From Anaerolineae bacterium (GTDB lineage Bacteria > Chloroflexota > Anaerolineae > Promineifilales > Promineifilaceae), in contig JAUIAP010000003.1 in NCBI GenBank assembly GCA_030425205.1, positions 1-64,000 of the forward strand: a stretch of DNA of 64,000 nt. The letters run 5' to 3'. The notes beneath the pieces were generated by a model. It did no database searches and was not told where the DNA came from. It saw only the letters and a list, made by a program, of their open reading frames with translations. Of the stretch, positions 1-9,180 are shown one piece after another. Position 1 is the first letter of the stretch. Each line of letters begins with the position of its first letter. The position numbers and the translations under genes were made by a program.

Positions 1-1
1 T

Positions 2-118
2 CGCGTCAACCCTCGGGTTGTTAAACGTAAGATGTCTAAATTTTTGAAGAAGCGACCTGAACACTACAATTGGCCTCAGCCTCAATCTTCTTTTCAAGAG
101 GCTGTTGCCGTTATTTGA
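2..118 (+). pseudogene. 3' end of an IS4-type transposase (truncated by window edge)
   Basis: An open frame enters from the left edge and stops at 116-118. Its 38 residues include RVVKRKMSKFLKKRPEHYNW, which resembles the basic C-terminal tail of IS4-family (DDE_Tnp_1) transposases, where a conserved Arg/Lys-rich stretch follows the last catalytic Glu. The catalytic residues lie outside the window, so I cannot say whether the element is intact. No terminal inverted repeat could be recognised in the 350 bases after the stop. Confidence 0.55.
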
Positions 119-468
119 ATGGTATTGCCTTACAATGTTTCTTACGACGCAAAGGATACACGATGTGTCGCTTGCTGTACCGTAAAAATACCGTGAATTA
201 ATTTGTAAAGAAGTTAACACGTAAGGTGTAATGTAAGATACAGTTTACAGTGAAAATGCCCCATTTTCAACCTCAATTTGTTGCACTAATAGTTCGCTAG
301 TACCAACTGTGCATGATCCTTTCTATCGTGCAATATTTATGCCAGAATGTGCTGTCTATTTGCTTAAAACGGCTATAATTTTGACCCCACAACGTCCAAT
401 TAATCAATTGGGTGAGCGGTGATTTAATCAACATACATCGTAACCCCTACGAATCATAGAGAGGCCGC
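119..468. other. 350-base spacer without a gene
   Basis: There is no convincing open frame here. The sequence is AT-rich compared with the flanking genes. A TATAAT at 374-379 could be a -10 box for the gene at 469 but has no good -35 partner. The right end of the insertion sequence whose transposase tail ends at 118 should fall here, but no clear repeat marks it. Confidence 0.5.
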
Positions 469-2121
469 ATGAGCAAAAATCTCAGTATTCTCGTTTGCAC
501 AAAACTAAAACCAGAGTCATTGGCACGACTGCGCGAACATGCCAACGTTGTCGTTGCGCCCGAGTTGCGCGACGAAGCGTTGCGCGATCAGCTGCGTCAT
601 TATCAAGGGTTGATCGTCGATGGCTCGGTCTATCTCTCCGCGTCGGTGTTGGAGCATGGCGAGACGTTGCGCGTAATTGGTTGCACGACAAGTCATATCG
701 ACCGCATCGACGTGACGGCAGCACGAGATTATGGGACTCAGGTGGTCAGTGCGCCGACTGGCAACGCAGTAGTGACGGCCGAACAGGTGATGATGCTCGT
801 GTTGCAGTTTGCGAGCATGGGCGTGTCGGGTAAGACGCTTGGGCTGGTTGGGTATGGCGCCACGGCGCAGCAGGTCGCGCATCGGGCGCGGGCGTTTAAC
901 ATGCGGGTTGTCGTTAATCAGCCGCGCTTAACGCCTGAATTAGCATTGGAGCGTGAGATTGAACTGCTCGACCTGCCCGAGCTATTGGCACAATCTGACT
1001 TTGTGAGTTTGCATTTGCCGACTCGTGGGGAGGTTTTGTTGAATTCGGCCGAAATTGCCCAAATCAAACCCGGCGCATCCCTCATCAATCTCGCCCATCC
1101 CCTGCTTGTGGACATCGACAGCCTCATTGCGGCAACTGAAGCGGGCCAAGTTGCCAACGTCGCTATCGGCGGCAATCCTGCCAAATTCTATGACCTGCCA
1201 GCCAACTTCCGCATTGTGCCGCGCCCAACCCACTTGGCACGCGAACGCTCCGAAATCTCGCTCATTCGCAAGATGATCGACATTTTGCGGATCAAGCTGC
1301 CCAGCGAAACACTCTCACTCGACATCGTGCCGATTGAACAGGTGATGCCGCACGAGGAGTTTGATCAGAAGCGGGTTGACAAGATCAAGTCGAGTTTTGA
1401 AGAAGCGGGCGTGTTGATGAATCCTCCGCTGGTGACGCCATGGGCGGGGAAATATGTCATCTTGGATGGCGCGACTCGCTATAACACAATTCGTCAGCTG
1501 GGGTATCCGCACATCGCTGTCCAGTTGGTCGATCCAGAAGGGGATTTCACCCTGCACACTTGGTATCACGCTATTTCCAATAAGCAGCCCGTGGAACAGT
1601 TATTCAGCAAGCTGCGTGCGATTGACGGTGTGCGCATGTCCCCTTTTGAAGCAGATAATTGGCTCGATATTTTCAATGATCCACACAACCTTTGCTATTT
1701 TATCGACCGCGATGATAACGCGATGCTGCTCTCGATTGATGACCTAGAGCAACAGTCAAAGTTGCGCAATGCGGTGGTCAATATCTATACAGAGTGGGGA
1801 GAAGTTGAGCGCACGCTGCTCACGGACACAAGTCGACTGCTCGGACAATTTCCCGACATGGCGGCGGTCGCCATCTTTCCGCAATTTAAGCCGACAGACG
1901 TTTTCGATGTGGCGCGGCATGGCAAGCTGTTGCCCGCAGGCTTGACGCGCTTCGTCGTCTCAAATCGCGTGTTACATTTGAATGCGCCGCTCGATTTGCT
2001 GAAATCGGCCGAACAGCCAATCGCCGCCAAAAAAGCATGGCTCGACAACTATCTCGCCGATAAGCTCGCACGGAGTCGGGTGCGTTACTTCCAAGAACCT
2101 GTGATTCTAATCGATGAATGA
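469..2121 (+). CDS. 2-hydroxyacid-dehydrogenase-like domain fused to ParB/SerK/SbnI-like serine kinase domain
   Basis: This 550-residue protein has two parts. Residues 1-275 resemble D-3-phosphoglycerate dehydrogenase, with a Rossmann turn G128-x-G130-x-x-A133 and a final H255. The catalytic Arg (usual INxARG) reads INLAH at 206-210, and the catalytic Glu is also missing, so dehydrogenase activity is doubtful. Residues 285-550 resemble the ParB-like free-serine kinases SerK/SbnI. PHEE at 294-297 holds the expected catalytic Glu, and DGATR at 333-337 stands in place of DGHHR. Both families handle O-phosphoserine or its precursors, so a role in serine/phosphoserine metabolism or sensing is inferred. 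AGAGAGG at 458-464 supports this start. The gene ends directly against the convergent VOC gene. Confidence 0.8.
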   Translation: MSKNLSILVCTKLKPESLARLREHANVVVAPELRDEALRDQLRHYQGLIVDGSVYLSASVLEHGETLRVIGCTTSHIDRIDVTAARDYGTQVVSAPTGNAVVTAEQVMMLVLQFASMGVSGKTLGLVGYGATAQQVAHRARAFNMRVVVNQPRLTPELALEREIELLDLPELLAQSDFVSLHLPTRGEVLLNSAEIAQIKPGASLINLAHPLLVDIDSLIAATEAGQVANVAIGGNPAKFYDLPANFRIVPRPTHLARERSEISLIRKMIDILRIKLPSETLSLDIVPIEQVMPHEEFDQKRVDKIKSSFEEAGVLMNPPLVTPWAGKYVILDGATRYNTIRQLGYPHIAVQLVDPEGDFTLHTWYHAISNKQPVEQLFSKLRAIDGVRMSPFEADNWLDIFNDPHNLCYFIDRDDNAMLLSIDDLEQQSKLRNAVVNIYTEWGEVERTLLTDTSRLLGQFPDMAAVAIFPQFKPTDVFDVARHGKLLPAGLTRFVVSNRVLHLNAPLDLLKSAEQPIAAKKAWLDNYLADKLARSRVRYFQEPVILIDE

Positions 2122-2481
2122 TCAGATGTCCCGATAGAAGATCAAACCATTTTGATAGAGATCATAAAATGCAAATTCGCGTGTGCCCCATGCCGTGTCG
2201 CGCAATGCGGTTCTTTCGTGAAACACAGATTTGTCCGCGTACTCAGCATGGAGCGCATCGACATCCTGCACAGGAAAACGCAACATCTGACGCTCAACGC
2301 GCTCCCATTCATTGACATCATGCCATTGCAGATGGAGTTCGACTGAATCACGGTAGACGCCTGCATAGGTGGGATCGGCCGAATCCTGAAAACCAAGCGT
2401 AAAGCCGAGTCGCTCAACATAGTATTCAATTGCTGCCGTCACATCTTTACAGGGCAAGACTGGAATAACTTTTGTAAACAT
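2122..2481 (-). CDS. VOC/glyoxalase-bleomycin resistance family protein
   Basis: A 119-residue single VOC module with the usual paired beta-alpha-beta-beta-beta layout. It opens with KVIPVLPCKDVTAAIEYY and ends with a REFAFYDLYQNGLIFYRD-type strand, as in bleomycin-resistance-like proteins. Members bind a metal or small ligand, or act as isomerases and dioxygenases; the substrate cannot be told. GGAG sits just upstream of the start. It lies 23 bases downstream of mgtE on the same strand, so the two are probably co-transcribed. Its stop abuts the stop of the convergent gene at 2121. Confidence 0.85.
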   Translation of the reverse strand: MFTKVIPVLPCKDVTAAIEYYVERLGFTLGFQDSADPTYAGVYRDSVELHLQWHDVNEWERVERQMLRFPVQDVDALHAEYADKSVFHERTALRDTAWGTREFAFYDLYQNGLIFYRDI

Positions 2482-2504
2482 TAAATTTTCTCCAAGACAA
2501 GTGA

Positions 2505-3896
2505 CTATCCCAACAGAACAACTGCCAATGAATAGTAGATCATCAACCCCGTTGCATCAACAATCGTCGTAATCATTGGCGCACTGACGACTGTGGGATC
2601 GATGTTGAAACGTTCGGCAAGAATCGGGATGATGGTTGCAATTGTGTTTGACCAGACAACGACGAGTGGCAGCGTACAGGCGACGACGAGCGCAATGCGC
2701 AAGGGATGAATGCTTGCAGCAATGTTGTCATGCTGCCAATAGGCATAAATTGCGGCAAAGACAAAGCCCGCCGCACCCAGCACCAATCCCATCATAAAGC
2801 CGGCCGCTATTTCGCGTCGTAATGCTCGCGACAGGTCACCGAGTCGCACCTCCTCGACGGCGATGGCACGGATGATGGTGGCAACCGTTTGTGAACCCGC
2901 GTTGCCACCCGTACCGATGACCAGCGTGATAAAAATGGTCAACGTTGCCATGATCGGCGCACTGATGCGTCCGTTAAAAATGGCGACGACAGAACCAGAG
3001 AGCAAGGAGGCAAAAAAGAGTAGCAGGAGCCAACCGACGCGCTTGCGCATGACGACAAAGGTTGGGACAGAGAAGTAGGGTTGTTCAAGCGGCGATGAAC
3101 CGCCGAGCTGCTGAATATCTTCTGTTGTTTCCTCCGCTAAGATGTCGATCACATCGTCAACCGTGACGATACCCCGTAATTTTTCATCGGAATCATTGAC
3201 AGGCAACACCGTATAGTCATAGCGGGCGAATATTTCCGCGACTTCCTCTTGATCAGTATCGAGGTACACGTGGATTGGGTCGGGAATGGCAATTTCGCCA
3301 ATGGTGCGCTCTGGTTGGGCAAGAACGAGGTTGCGGATGGGCACAACACCGGTCAATCGACCAACGGCATCGACCACATAGAGGTAGTGCAACGTTTCTG
3401 TTTCTGTTAAGGCACGTAGGTAGGCGAACGCCTGCATGACCGTCCAGTTGGCACGCAACACGGCGACATCCTGCGTCATTAGACGCCCTGCGCTATCTTC
3501 TGGGTAGCTGAGAATCGCACGCACCTCGCGGCTTTCCTCTGGCTCCATCAATCTGAGCAGGCGTTCGGCCGTTAGCTCTGGCAAATCTTCCAGCAGCTCG
3601 GCCGCATCATCCATTGGCAGCGTATCGAGCAGGTCGGCAATGCGTTCATCATCGACGCTTTCCATCAACTCGGCCGTCAGCGAACTGTTCGCCTCGTCCA
3701 AGACTTCAGATGCTTCAAAGTCGGGGAGCAGGGAGAAGGCAGTGACGGCATTTTCGGCCGATAATTCCTCCAATGCATCCGCAACATCGGCTGGATGAAC
3801 ACCCGCTAGCGCATCACGCAATGCGTTTAGGTCATTGCGCTCAAGGAATCCTTCAAGTTCTTCAATTGTGGGGATTTCGCTCGTATAACCTTCCAT
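2505..3896 (-). CDS. mgtE: magnesium transporter MgtE
   Basis: A 463-residue Mg2+ channel/transporter of the inner membrane. It has the acidic helical N domain (about 1-135, with repeats such as LPMDDAAELLEDLPELTAERLLRLM), a CBS pair (about 140-265) that senses Mg2+, a connecting helix, and five transmembrane helices from about residue 285. The first of these is followed by the GTGGNAGSQT signature of the ion path. Length is normal for the family. GGAG lies 9 bases before the ATG. It probably leads a two-gene operon with the VOC protein and diverges from the K+ channel gene. I saw no M-box-like leader in the 156-base upstream spacer. Confidence 0.95.
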   Translation of the reverse strand: MEGYTSEIPTIEELEGFLERNDLNALRDALAGVHPADVADALEELSAENAVTAFSLLPDFEASEVLDEANSSLTAELMESVDDERIADLLDTLPMDDAAELLEDLPELTAERLLRLMEPEESREVRAILSYPEDSAGRLMTQDVAVLRANWTVMQAFAYLRALTETETLHYLYVVDAVGRLTGVVPIRNLVLAQPERTIGEIAIPDPIHVYLDTDQEEVAEIFARYDYTVLPVNDSDEKLRGIVTVDDVIDILAEETTEDIQQLGGSSPLEQPYFSVPTFVVMRKRVGWLLLLFFASLLSGSVVAIFNGRISAPIMATLTIFITLVIGTGGNAGSQTVATIIRAIAVEEVRLGDLSRALRREIAAGFMMGLVLGAAGFVFAAIYAYWQHDNIAASIHPLRIALVVACTLPLVVVWSNTIATIIPILAERFNIDPTVVSAPMITTIVDATGLMIYYSLAVVLLG

Positions 3897-4055
3897 AAAT
3901 TATTACTCCATATCAGATCAACCGATGGATTCTACCACCCGACGAACAAAAGAGAGTAACATAGGCCGCGCCGTGCTGTTAACAATTGGCACAACATATG
4001 CGGTCGTCATTTCATAAATGGTGCGTACAATTAGCAGAACGCATTGGAGTAATTG

Positions 4056-5057
4056 GTGTTTAGCAAACTGACTCGCCGTATCTTTTTCATCATCAGCGTC
4101 AACTTTACGCTCATCGCGCTCGGCACGCTGGGCTATTGGCTGTTGGAAGGCTGGAGCTTTTTCGACGCGCTCTACATGACGGTCATTACAATTGGGTCAG
4201 TTGGCTATGGTGAGGTGCAGGCACTCTCACCTATCGGGCGCACCTTTACCATTGTGTTTATCATTGTCGGTGTCGGCACAGTGGCAACCTCTTTTACCCT
4301 GTTGGTGGAGACGATTCTTTCGGCCGAATTACGTGGCGAAATGCGGGCAACTCGTATGCAAAAATCACTCGATAAATTGAACGGGCATATCATCATCTGC
4401 GGCTATGGTCGTGTTGGACGCAACGCGGCCCAGGTGCTCAAGCGCGATAACTCACGCAAGGTGGTTATCATTGACAGCAATCATGAAATAGTTGAGCAGT
4501 TGCATCATGACGAAGAACTTGTCCTACACGGCGATGCAACAGACGACGATATTTTGCTGCAAGCGGGTATTCAACGTGCGTGGGGGCTGATCGTCGCGTC
4601 GGGAGATGATTCGATCAACCTGTTTATCGTCGTCTCGGCGCGTGCGCTCAATTCGAAGATGACCATTGTGGCACGCAGCACGCGGGGCCGCAATGTACAG
4701 AAAATGATCAATGCCGGTGCAAATCGGGTCGTATCCCCCTACGATATTGGTGGGAAGCGCATGGCGAATTCGCTGATGCGACCCCATCTAACTGAGTTTA
4801 TTGATGGCTTAACGTTGGGTGGCGGCGTTGAGATGTGGCTGGAAGAGCTAGAGGTCGCGCCGGGGTCGGGATTGACCGGGCAGACGGTCGCCCAACTCGA
4901 TTTGCGTCGCCGCACAGGGGTGACGCTGTTGGCAATTTTGCGCGACCAAAACGTGTATACCCCTGATGCATCGACCCATTTACAAGTTGGCGATGACCTA
5001 ATTTTGATCGGTACACGCCAGCAATTAGACAAATTAGAAACGCTATTTGAGGAATAA
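4056..5057 (+). CDS. two-TM potassium channel with RCK (TrkA-N/TrkA-C) domains
   Basis: About 333 residues. It has two membrane helices (about 10-31 and 63-86) around a pore loop with filter TIGSVGYGE near residues 46-54, where most K+ channels have TVGYGD. A cytoplasmic RCK domain follows, with the nucleotide-binding GYGRVGR near 117-123 and a D at the end of the second strand (VVIIDS), then a TrkA-C domain at about 255-330. This is the MthK/Kch-type ligand-gated layout. The frame also allows TTG at 4053, but GGAG at 4046-4049 spaces better for the GTG at 4056. The DinB-type gene follows after 3 bases. Confidence 0.9.
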   Translation: MFSKLTRRIFFIISVNFTLIALGTLGYWLLEGWSFFDALYMTVITIGSVGYGEVQALSPIGRTFTIVFIIVGVGTVATSFTLLVETILSAELRGEMRATRMQKSLDKLNGHIIICGYGRVGRNAAQVLKRDNSRKVVIIDSNHEIVEQLHHDEELVLHGDATDDDILLQAGIQRAWGLIVASGDDSINLFIVVSARALNSKMTIVARSTRGRNVQKMINAGANRVVSPYDIGGKRMANSLMRPHLTEFIDGLTLGGGVEMWLEELEVAPGSGLTGQTVAQLDLRRRTGVTLLAILRDQNVYTPDASTHLQVGDDLILIGTRQQLDKLETLFEE

Positions 5058-5060
5058 TAG

Positions 5061-5531
5061 ATGAATGCAGAACAGCAGCAATATCTAGAAGCATTGCGAG
5101 CATTTCCAGCAATGTTACGGGAAATGACGGCGGGATTATCGGCCGAAACCCTGACCACCCAACACCTTCCCGATGAGTGGACGATCGCTCAAATTGTCCA
5201 TCACTGCGCCGATTCGCATATGAACAGCTACATTCGACTCAAGCTGATTCTGACAGAAGACCAACCCCCATTGAAACCCTATCGTGAAGACGTTTGGGGA
5301 GAGTTCATGGATGGAAAATCGGCCGATCTCACCCACACGTTTGCCCTGCTTGACGGCCTGCACCATCGTTGGGTCACAACGTTTGAGAATATTTCGGCCG
5401 ATCAATGGTCGCGCACAGGTCTCCATCAGGCAGACGGTGAAGTAAGCGTTGCCGATCTGTTACGTCTCTACCACAACCATTGCCACGCGCACATCAACCA
5501 AATCGAGCGAGTTCTCGCCGCGACAATGTAG
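5061..5531 (+). CDS. DinB/YfiT (BstA-like) four-helix metal-binding protein
   Basis: This 156-residue protein belongs to the DinB_2/YfiT group. It has WTIAQIVHHCADSHMNSYIR near residues 35-54, a KPYREDVWGEF segment, and a C-terminal HNHCHAHINQI segment. The three His residues expected for the Ni/Zn site are all present. Relatives transfer thiols such as bacillithiol (BstA) or are uncharacterised. It starts 3 bases after the K+ channel gene, so the two are probably co-transcribed. The 471-base gene carries three copies of the TCGGCCGA palindrome (5139, 5319, 5394), the densest cluster in the window. Confidence 0.85.
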   Translation: MNAEQQQYLEALRAFPAMLREMTAGLSAETLTTQHLPDEWTIAQIVHHCADSHMNSYIRLKLILTEDQPPLKPYREDVWGEFMDGKSADLTHTFALLDGLHHRWVTTFENISADQWSRTGLHQADGEVSVADLLRLYHNHCHAHINQIERVLAATM

Positions 5532-5652
5532 CGGCTTCAAATAAGCAACAATGATCATAAGCTTGACGTGATGACACATTGCGTAATGCTCCAAACGCTC
5601 CCATAATTCCCACGAATAACGTACTCCTACACTGGAAAATGAGGAAAATAAC

Positions 5653-7422
5653 ATGGCTGACAAGTCACTTGACCGCGCCGCTAAAGATTTAGACAACACA
5701 ATTTACGACCATCGCTGGGGGTTCACAGACTCCCGTTTTGAACTGATTCCCAACACCAAGTCGGTGACTTTCACAGGTAATCGTTACGCCATTTCCGGCA
5801 CAGAGATGCCCGAATTCTTGCCATTTGCAGAAGAGATTCTCGGTGTCAAAGTGGATACCACAAAAAAGAAGATCGAATCACCTGCCCCCCTGCCCCCCTC
5901 GATCATCAACGAGGCATTTGTGGATGGCGTACGCGCCGCATTTAAGGCAGATCAATTCACCTTTCAGGAGCGTGATCGGCTGATCCACTCACATGGACAG
6001 ACGACGGCCGACGAAGTTTACCAAGTGATGTATGGCAAACTCGACCGCTATGCTGATATGGTGCTGTTTGTCGAAACAGATGAAGATGTCGCCAATGTGA
6101 TCAGCCTGGCAAATGAGCATAACGTATGTCTTGTCCCTTATGGTGGCGGGACAAGCGTGAGTTGCGCCCTCAAGCTGCCCGCCAGCGAAACGCGCATGAT
6201 CGTCATCGTCAACACGCGCCGCATGAATGAAATTTTGTGGATTGACCGCGAAAACATGCGTGTCTGCGCGCAAGCGGGGATGACGGGCAAAGAGCTGGAG
6301 GATGCGCTACAAGCAGATGGCCTCACGACAGGGCATGAACCTGACAGCATGGAGCTATCGACGGTTGGCGGTTGGGTTGCTACCAATGCGAGCGGCATGA
6401 AGAAAAACCGCTACGGCAATATCGAGCAGATTGTCGAAAATGTCACGCTGGTGACACCACAAGGCGTGATCGAAAATCTGCAATCACAGCCGCGTATCTC
6501 GCTCGGCATGTCGATTCAGCAACTGCTTTTTGGTAGTGAAGGCAATCTTGGACTGATCACCAAAGTGGTCATGAAGGTCTATCAACTGCCAGAGGTAACC
6601 AAGTATGATTCGATCGTGTTCCCGAATCTCGAAACGGGTGTCGATTTCCTCTATGCCTTAACGCAAAAGGGCGTTCTTCCCGCCAGCATTCGCCTCTTGG
6701 ACAACGTGCAGTTCCGTTTTGGCTCCGCGCTTAAACCAAAACCGTCCACGCAAGACAAGATTATGAACAGCGTGCAGAAGACGTTCTTAACCAAGATAAA
6801 GGGATTTGATCCGCATGAACTGTGTGCGGCAACGGTTCTGATGGAAGGTACAAAAGAAGAGGTCGCCTACCAAGAAGCGACACTGAAGAAGTTGACAAAG
6901 GAGTTTGGCGGTATTATCGGCGGGGCAACCAATGGTAAACGTGGCTACATGTTAACCTATGCGATTGCATACATCCGCGACTTTTTGGGTGACTATGAGC
7001 TGCTCGGGGAAACGTATGAAACGACCGTCCCGTGGAGTGAGGTCATGAACGTGATGGAGGCAGTGGACAAACGTGCCAAGGAGCTGCACGCGCAATATAA
7101 TCTACCGGGTAAGCCATACGTCTCCCCGCGCGTGACCCAGCTTTATCACACGGGTGTCTGCATCTATTTTACACATGGCTTCAGCATTCAAGGGGTTGAC
7201 CGCCCCGCCGAAGTGTTTGCAGAGATCGAGCATGAAATTCGCAAAACGATCATCGCAGCAGGCGGTTCTGCCTCGCACCATCATGGAATAGGCAAAATTC
7301 GCCACGACTTTATGGATGATATGGTTTCCCCGACGACCGTTGCCGTGATAAAAGAAGTCAAAAAGGCGCAAGATCCAAACAATGTTTTTGGTGTCGCAAA
7401 CAACGTATTTTACAACGGATAG
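5653..7422 (+). CDS. FAD-binding oxidase / alkyldihydroxyacetonephosphate synthase-like
   Basis: This 589-residue flavoprotein of the VAO/GlcD superfamily closely follows alkylglycerone-phosphate synthase, which swaps the acyl chain of acyl-DHAP for an alkyl ether. The FAD loop VPYGGGTSVS is at 161-170. The second FAD-binding stretch is STVGGWVATNASGMKKNRYG. A TQLYH/CIYF segment carries the active-site Tyr. The HHH of SASHHHGIGK at 542-544 matches the His triplet needed for catalysis in the eukaryotic enzyme. An ether-lipid role is likely; a plain D-lactate-type dehydrogenase is less so. It stands alone and is followed by a strong terminator. Unusually for this window it carries no TCGGCCGA. 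Confidence 0.85.
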   Translation: MADKSLDRAAKDLDNTIYDHRWGFTDSRFELIPNTKSVTFTGNRYAISGTEMPEFLPFAEEILGVKVDTTKKKIESPAPLPPSIINEAFVDGVRAAFKADQFTFQERDRLIHSHGQTTADEVYQVMYGKLDRYADMVLFVETDEDVANVISLANEHNVCLVPYGGGTSVSCALKLPASETRMIVIVNTRRMNEILWIDRENMRVCAQAGMTGKELEDALQADGLTTGHEPDSMELSTVGGWVATNASGMKKNRYGNIEQIVENVTLVTPQGVIENLQSQPRISLGMSIQQLLFGSEGNLGLITKVVMKVYQLPEVTKYDSIVFPNLETGVDFLYALTQKGVLPASIRLLDNVQFRFGSALKPKPSTQDKIMNSVQKTFLTKIKGFDPHELCAATVLMEGTKEEVAYQEATLKKLTKEFGGIIGGATNGKRGYMLTYAIAYIRDFLGDYELLGETYETTVPWSEVMNVMEAVDKRAKELHAQYNLPGKPYVSPRVTQLYHTGVCIYFTHGFSIQGVDRPAEVFAEIEHEIRKTIIAAGGSASHHHGIGKIRHDFMDDMVSPTTVAVIKEVKKAQDPNNVFGVANNVFYNG

Positions 7423-7453
7423 TTATCCTAATAGTGGCAGGTATTCGACCTTC

Positions 7454-7486
7454 AAAAACCGAGTTTCTGGCAGAAACTCGGTTTTT
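7454..7486. terminator. rho-independent terminator, bidirectional shape
   Basis: A perfect 15-bp inverted repeat (7454-7468 with 7472-7486, 3-base loop GGC) has an A5 run on its left and a T5 run on its right. It lies 32 bases after the flavoprotein stop and before malQ. Confidence 0.9.
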
Positions 7487-7553
7487 CAGAGCTTACAAAT
7501 TACATCACTTGTCGTCACGATTGGTATTTGATTGAGATTTTAGGAGTTAAACA

Positions 7554-9071
7554 ATGACATTTCCGCGCCGTAGTGGGCTTTTACTACATCCAACTTCCCT
7601 GCCCTGCAAATTTGGGATTGGGGATTGGGGGGGCAGTGCCTATCAATTTGTTGATTTTTTGAAAGGCTCGTTGCAAACATATTGGCAAACCTTGCCGCTG
7701 AGTCCGACAGGATATGGCGATTCCCCCTATCAGGCTGTCTCAGCATTTGCAGGCAATCCGATGTTGATCAGCCCAGAGCGGCTGGTGGAGAGTGGTCTAT
7801 TATCGGCCGAAATTCACAACAACATTCCCGAATTCCCAATTCACCACGTCGATTTTGGTTGGGTCATCAACTACAAAACAGACCTGCTCAATCGCGCGTT
7901 TGCCAACTTCCAAAAGTACAGTGGTGACAAATCAGCCTTCACCGCGTTTTGTAAAAAAGAGGCGCACTGGCTAGACGATTATGCACTGTTTGCCAGCTTG
8001 AAAGAGCAGTTTGAGTTGCGCCCATGGTATGAATGGGATGACGCAATCAAGCGACGCGATCCCGCTGCAATCGCGTCATGGCGCAAAAAACTGGCGACTG
8101 ACATCGAACGCCAGCAGTTTTGGCAGTGGCTATTCTTTACACAACTAAGCGATCTTAAGCAGTATGCCAACGCAAATGGCGTTCAGCTAATCGGCGACAT
8201 TCCCATCTTTATTGCACTCGACAGCGCGGATGTCTGGGCAAACACCGACCTCTTCATGCTGGACGATCAGCTGGACCCAATCGTGGTCAGCGGCGTGCCG
8301 CCCGACTACTTTAGCGAGACGGGACAGCTTTGGGGGCATCCGCACTATCGCTGGGACAAGATGGAGGAGAACGGCTACAAATGGTGGATCGACCGCTTCC
8401 AGATGATGCAACAACAGGCGGATGTGATTCGCATCGACCATTTTCGTGGTTTTTACAACTATTGGGAAGTGCCCGCATCGGCCGAAACCGCCATCACGGG
8501 AGAATGGAAGCTCGGGCCTGGTATCCCCTTCTTTGATGTCGTCAAAGAGGCACTCGGCGATGTGCCAATTATTGCCGAAGACTTGGGCGACTTTGACGAC
8601 GAATCGCGCGCTGGACTCGACGCGATTCAGGCAAAGTTCGGCTATCCGGGCATGAAAATTCTCGTGTTTGCGTTCGATACGCCAGCAAACGTCTTTCTCC
8701 CACACAACTACACGCCAGAGAACGTTGCCTACACAGGCACGCACGACAACGATACCGCCGTCGGCTGGTATCATGACAGCGCGACAACCAACGAAACTCG
8801 TGACTTCTTCCACCGCTATTTGCGCGTTGGCAATGAAAACATTGCGTGGGACTTGATCCGTCTCGCATGGTCATCCGTGGCAAACACGGCCATTGCTCCC
8901 GTGCAGGACGTATTGGGCTATGGCAACGATGCTAAGATGAACACACCGGGAACGGTGGGGCCACCCAACTGGATGTGGCGGATGGCGCCCAATGTCTTGC
9001 ATGATGGGCATCGTCAAGGATTGGCCGAGTTAACCGGTCTCTATAATCGTTTGCCTGATACTGAGTTGTGA
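7554..9071 (+). CDS. malQ: 4-alpha-glucanotransferase (amylomaltase), GH77
   Basis: A 505-residue enzyme that transfers maltosyl units between alpha-1,4-glucans. The GH77 landmarks are present: an opening RRSGLLLHPTSLPCKFGIGD, the nucleophile Asp in IRIDHFRGF, the acid/base Glu in PIIAEDLGDF, the stabilising Asp in YTGTHDNDT, and a closing VQDVLGYGNDAKMNTPG segment. Its length matches the bacterial/plastid DPE1 type. No starch or glycogen partner genes lie in the window, so it is a stand-alone gene between two terminators. GGAG lies just upstream of the ATG. Confidence 0.96.
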   Translation: MTFPRRSGLLLHPTSLPCKFGIGDWGGSAYQFVDFLKGSLQTYWQTLPLSPTGYGDSPYQAVSAFAGNPMLISPERLVESGLLSAEIHNNIPEFPIHHVDFGWVINYKTDLLNRAFANFQKYSGDKSAFTAFCKKEAHWLDDYALFASLKEQFELRPWYEWDDAIKRRDPAAIASWRKKLATDIERQQFWQWLFFTQLSDLKQYANANGVQLIGDIPIFIALDSADVWANTDLFMLDDQLDPIVVSGVPPDYFSETGQLWGHPHYRWDKMEENGYKWWIDRFQMMQQQADVIRIDHFRGFYNYWEVPASAETAITGEWKLGPGIPFFDVVKEALGDVPIIAEDLGDFDDESRAGLDAIQAKFGYPGMKILVFAFDTPANVFLPHNYTPENVAYTGTHDNDTAVGWYHDSATTNETRDFFHRYLRVGNENIAWDLIRLAWSSVANTAIAPVQDVLGYGNDAKMNTPGTVGPPNWMWRMAPNVLHDGHRQGLAELTGLYNRLPDTEL

Positions 9072-9092
9072 AGATGACCCAAAGCTAAAAAT

Positions 9093-9115
9093 CCGCACGC
9101 TTGTGCGGGTTATTT
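9093..9115 (+). terminator. terminator-like hairpin after malQ
   Basis: CCGCAC (9093-9098), loop GCTT, GTGCGG (9103-9108), followed by a short GTTATTT. The stem is short and the T tract weak, but the position 20 bases after the malQ stop fits. Confidence 0.6.
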
Positions 9116-9180
9116 GACTATGATAACATTGCAACGAGCAACAAATTTGCAATTAAAGAGTGACACCAGACAGGTGATAA

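Noticed and set aside
469..2121. Chromosome partition protein ParB
   Set aside because: The ParB-like motif is of the SerK/SbnI kind (PHEE, DGATR), it is fused to a dehydrogenase-like domain, and no parA lies nearby.
3897..4052. M-box magnesium riboswitch before mgtE
   Set aside because: The 156-base spacer is shared with the divergent channel gene, and I could not see the conserved M-box core or a terminator hairpin.
8187..8813. Long open frame antisense to malQ
   Set aside because: Lies wholly inside malQ on the other strand and shows no recognisable domain or start signal.
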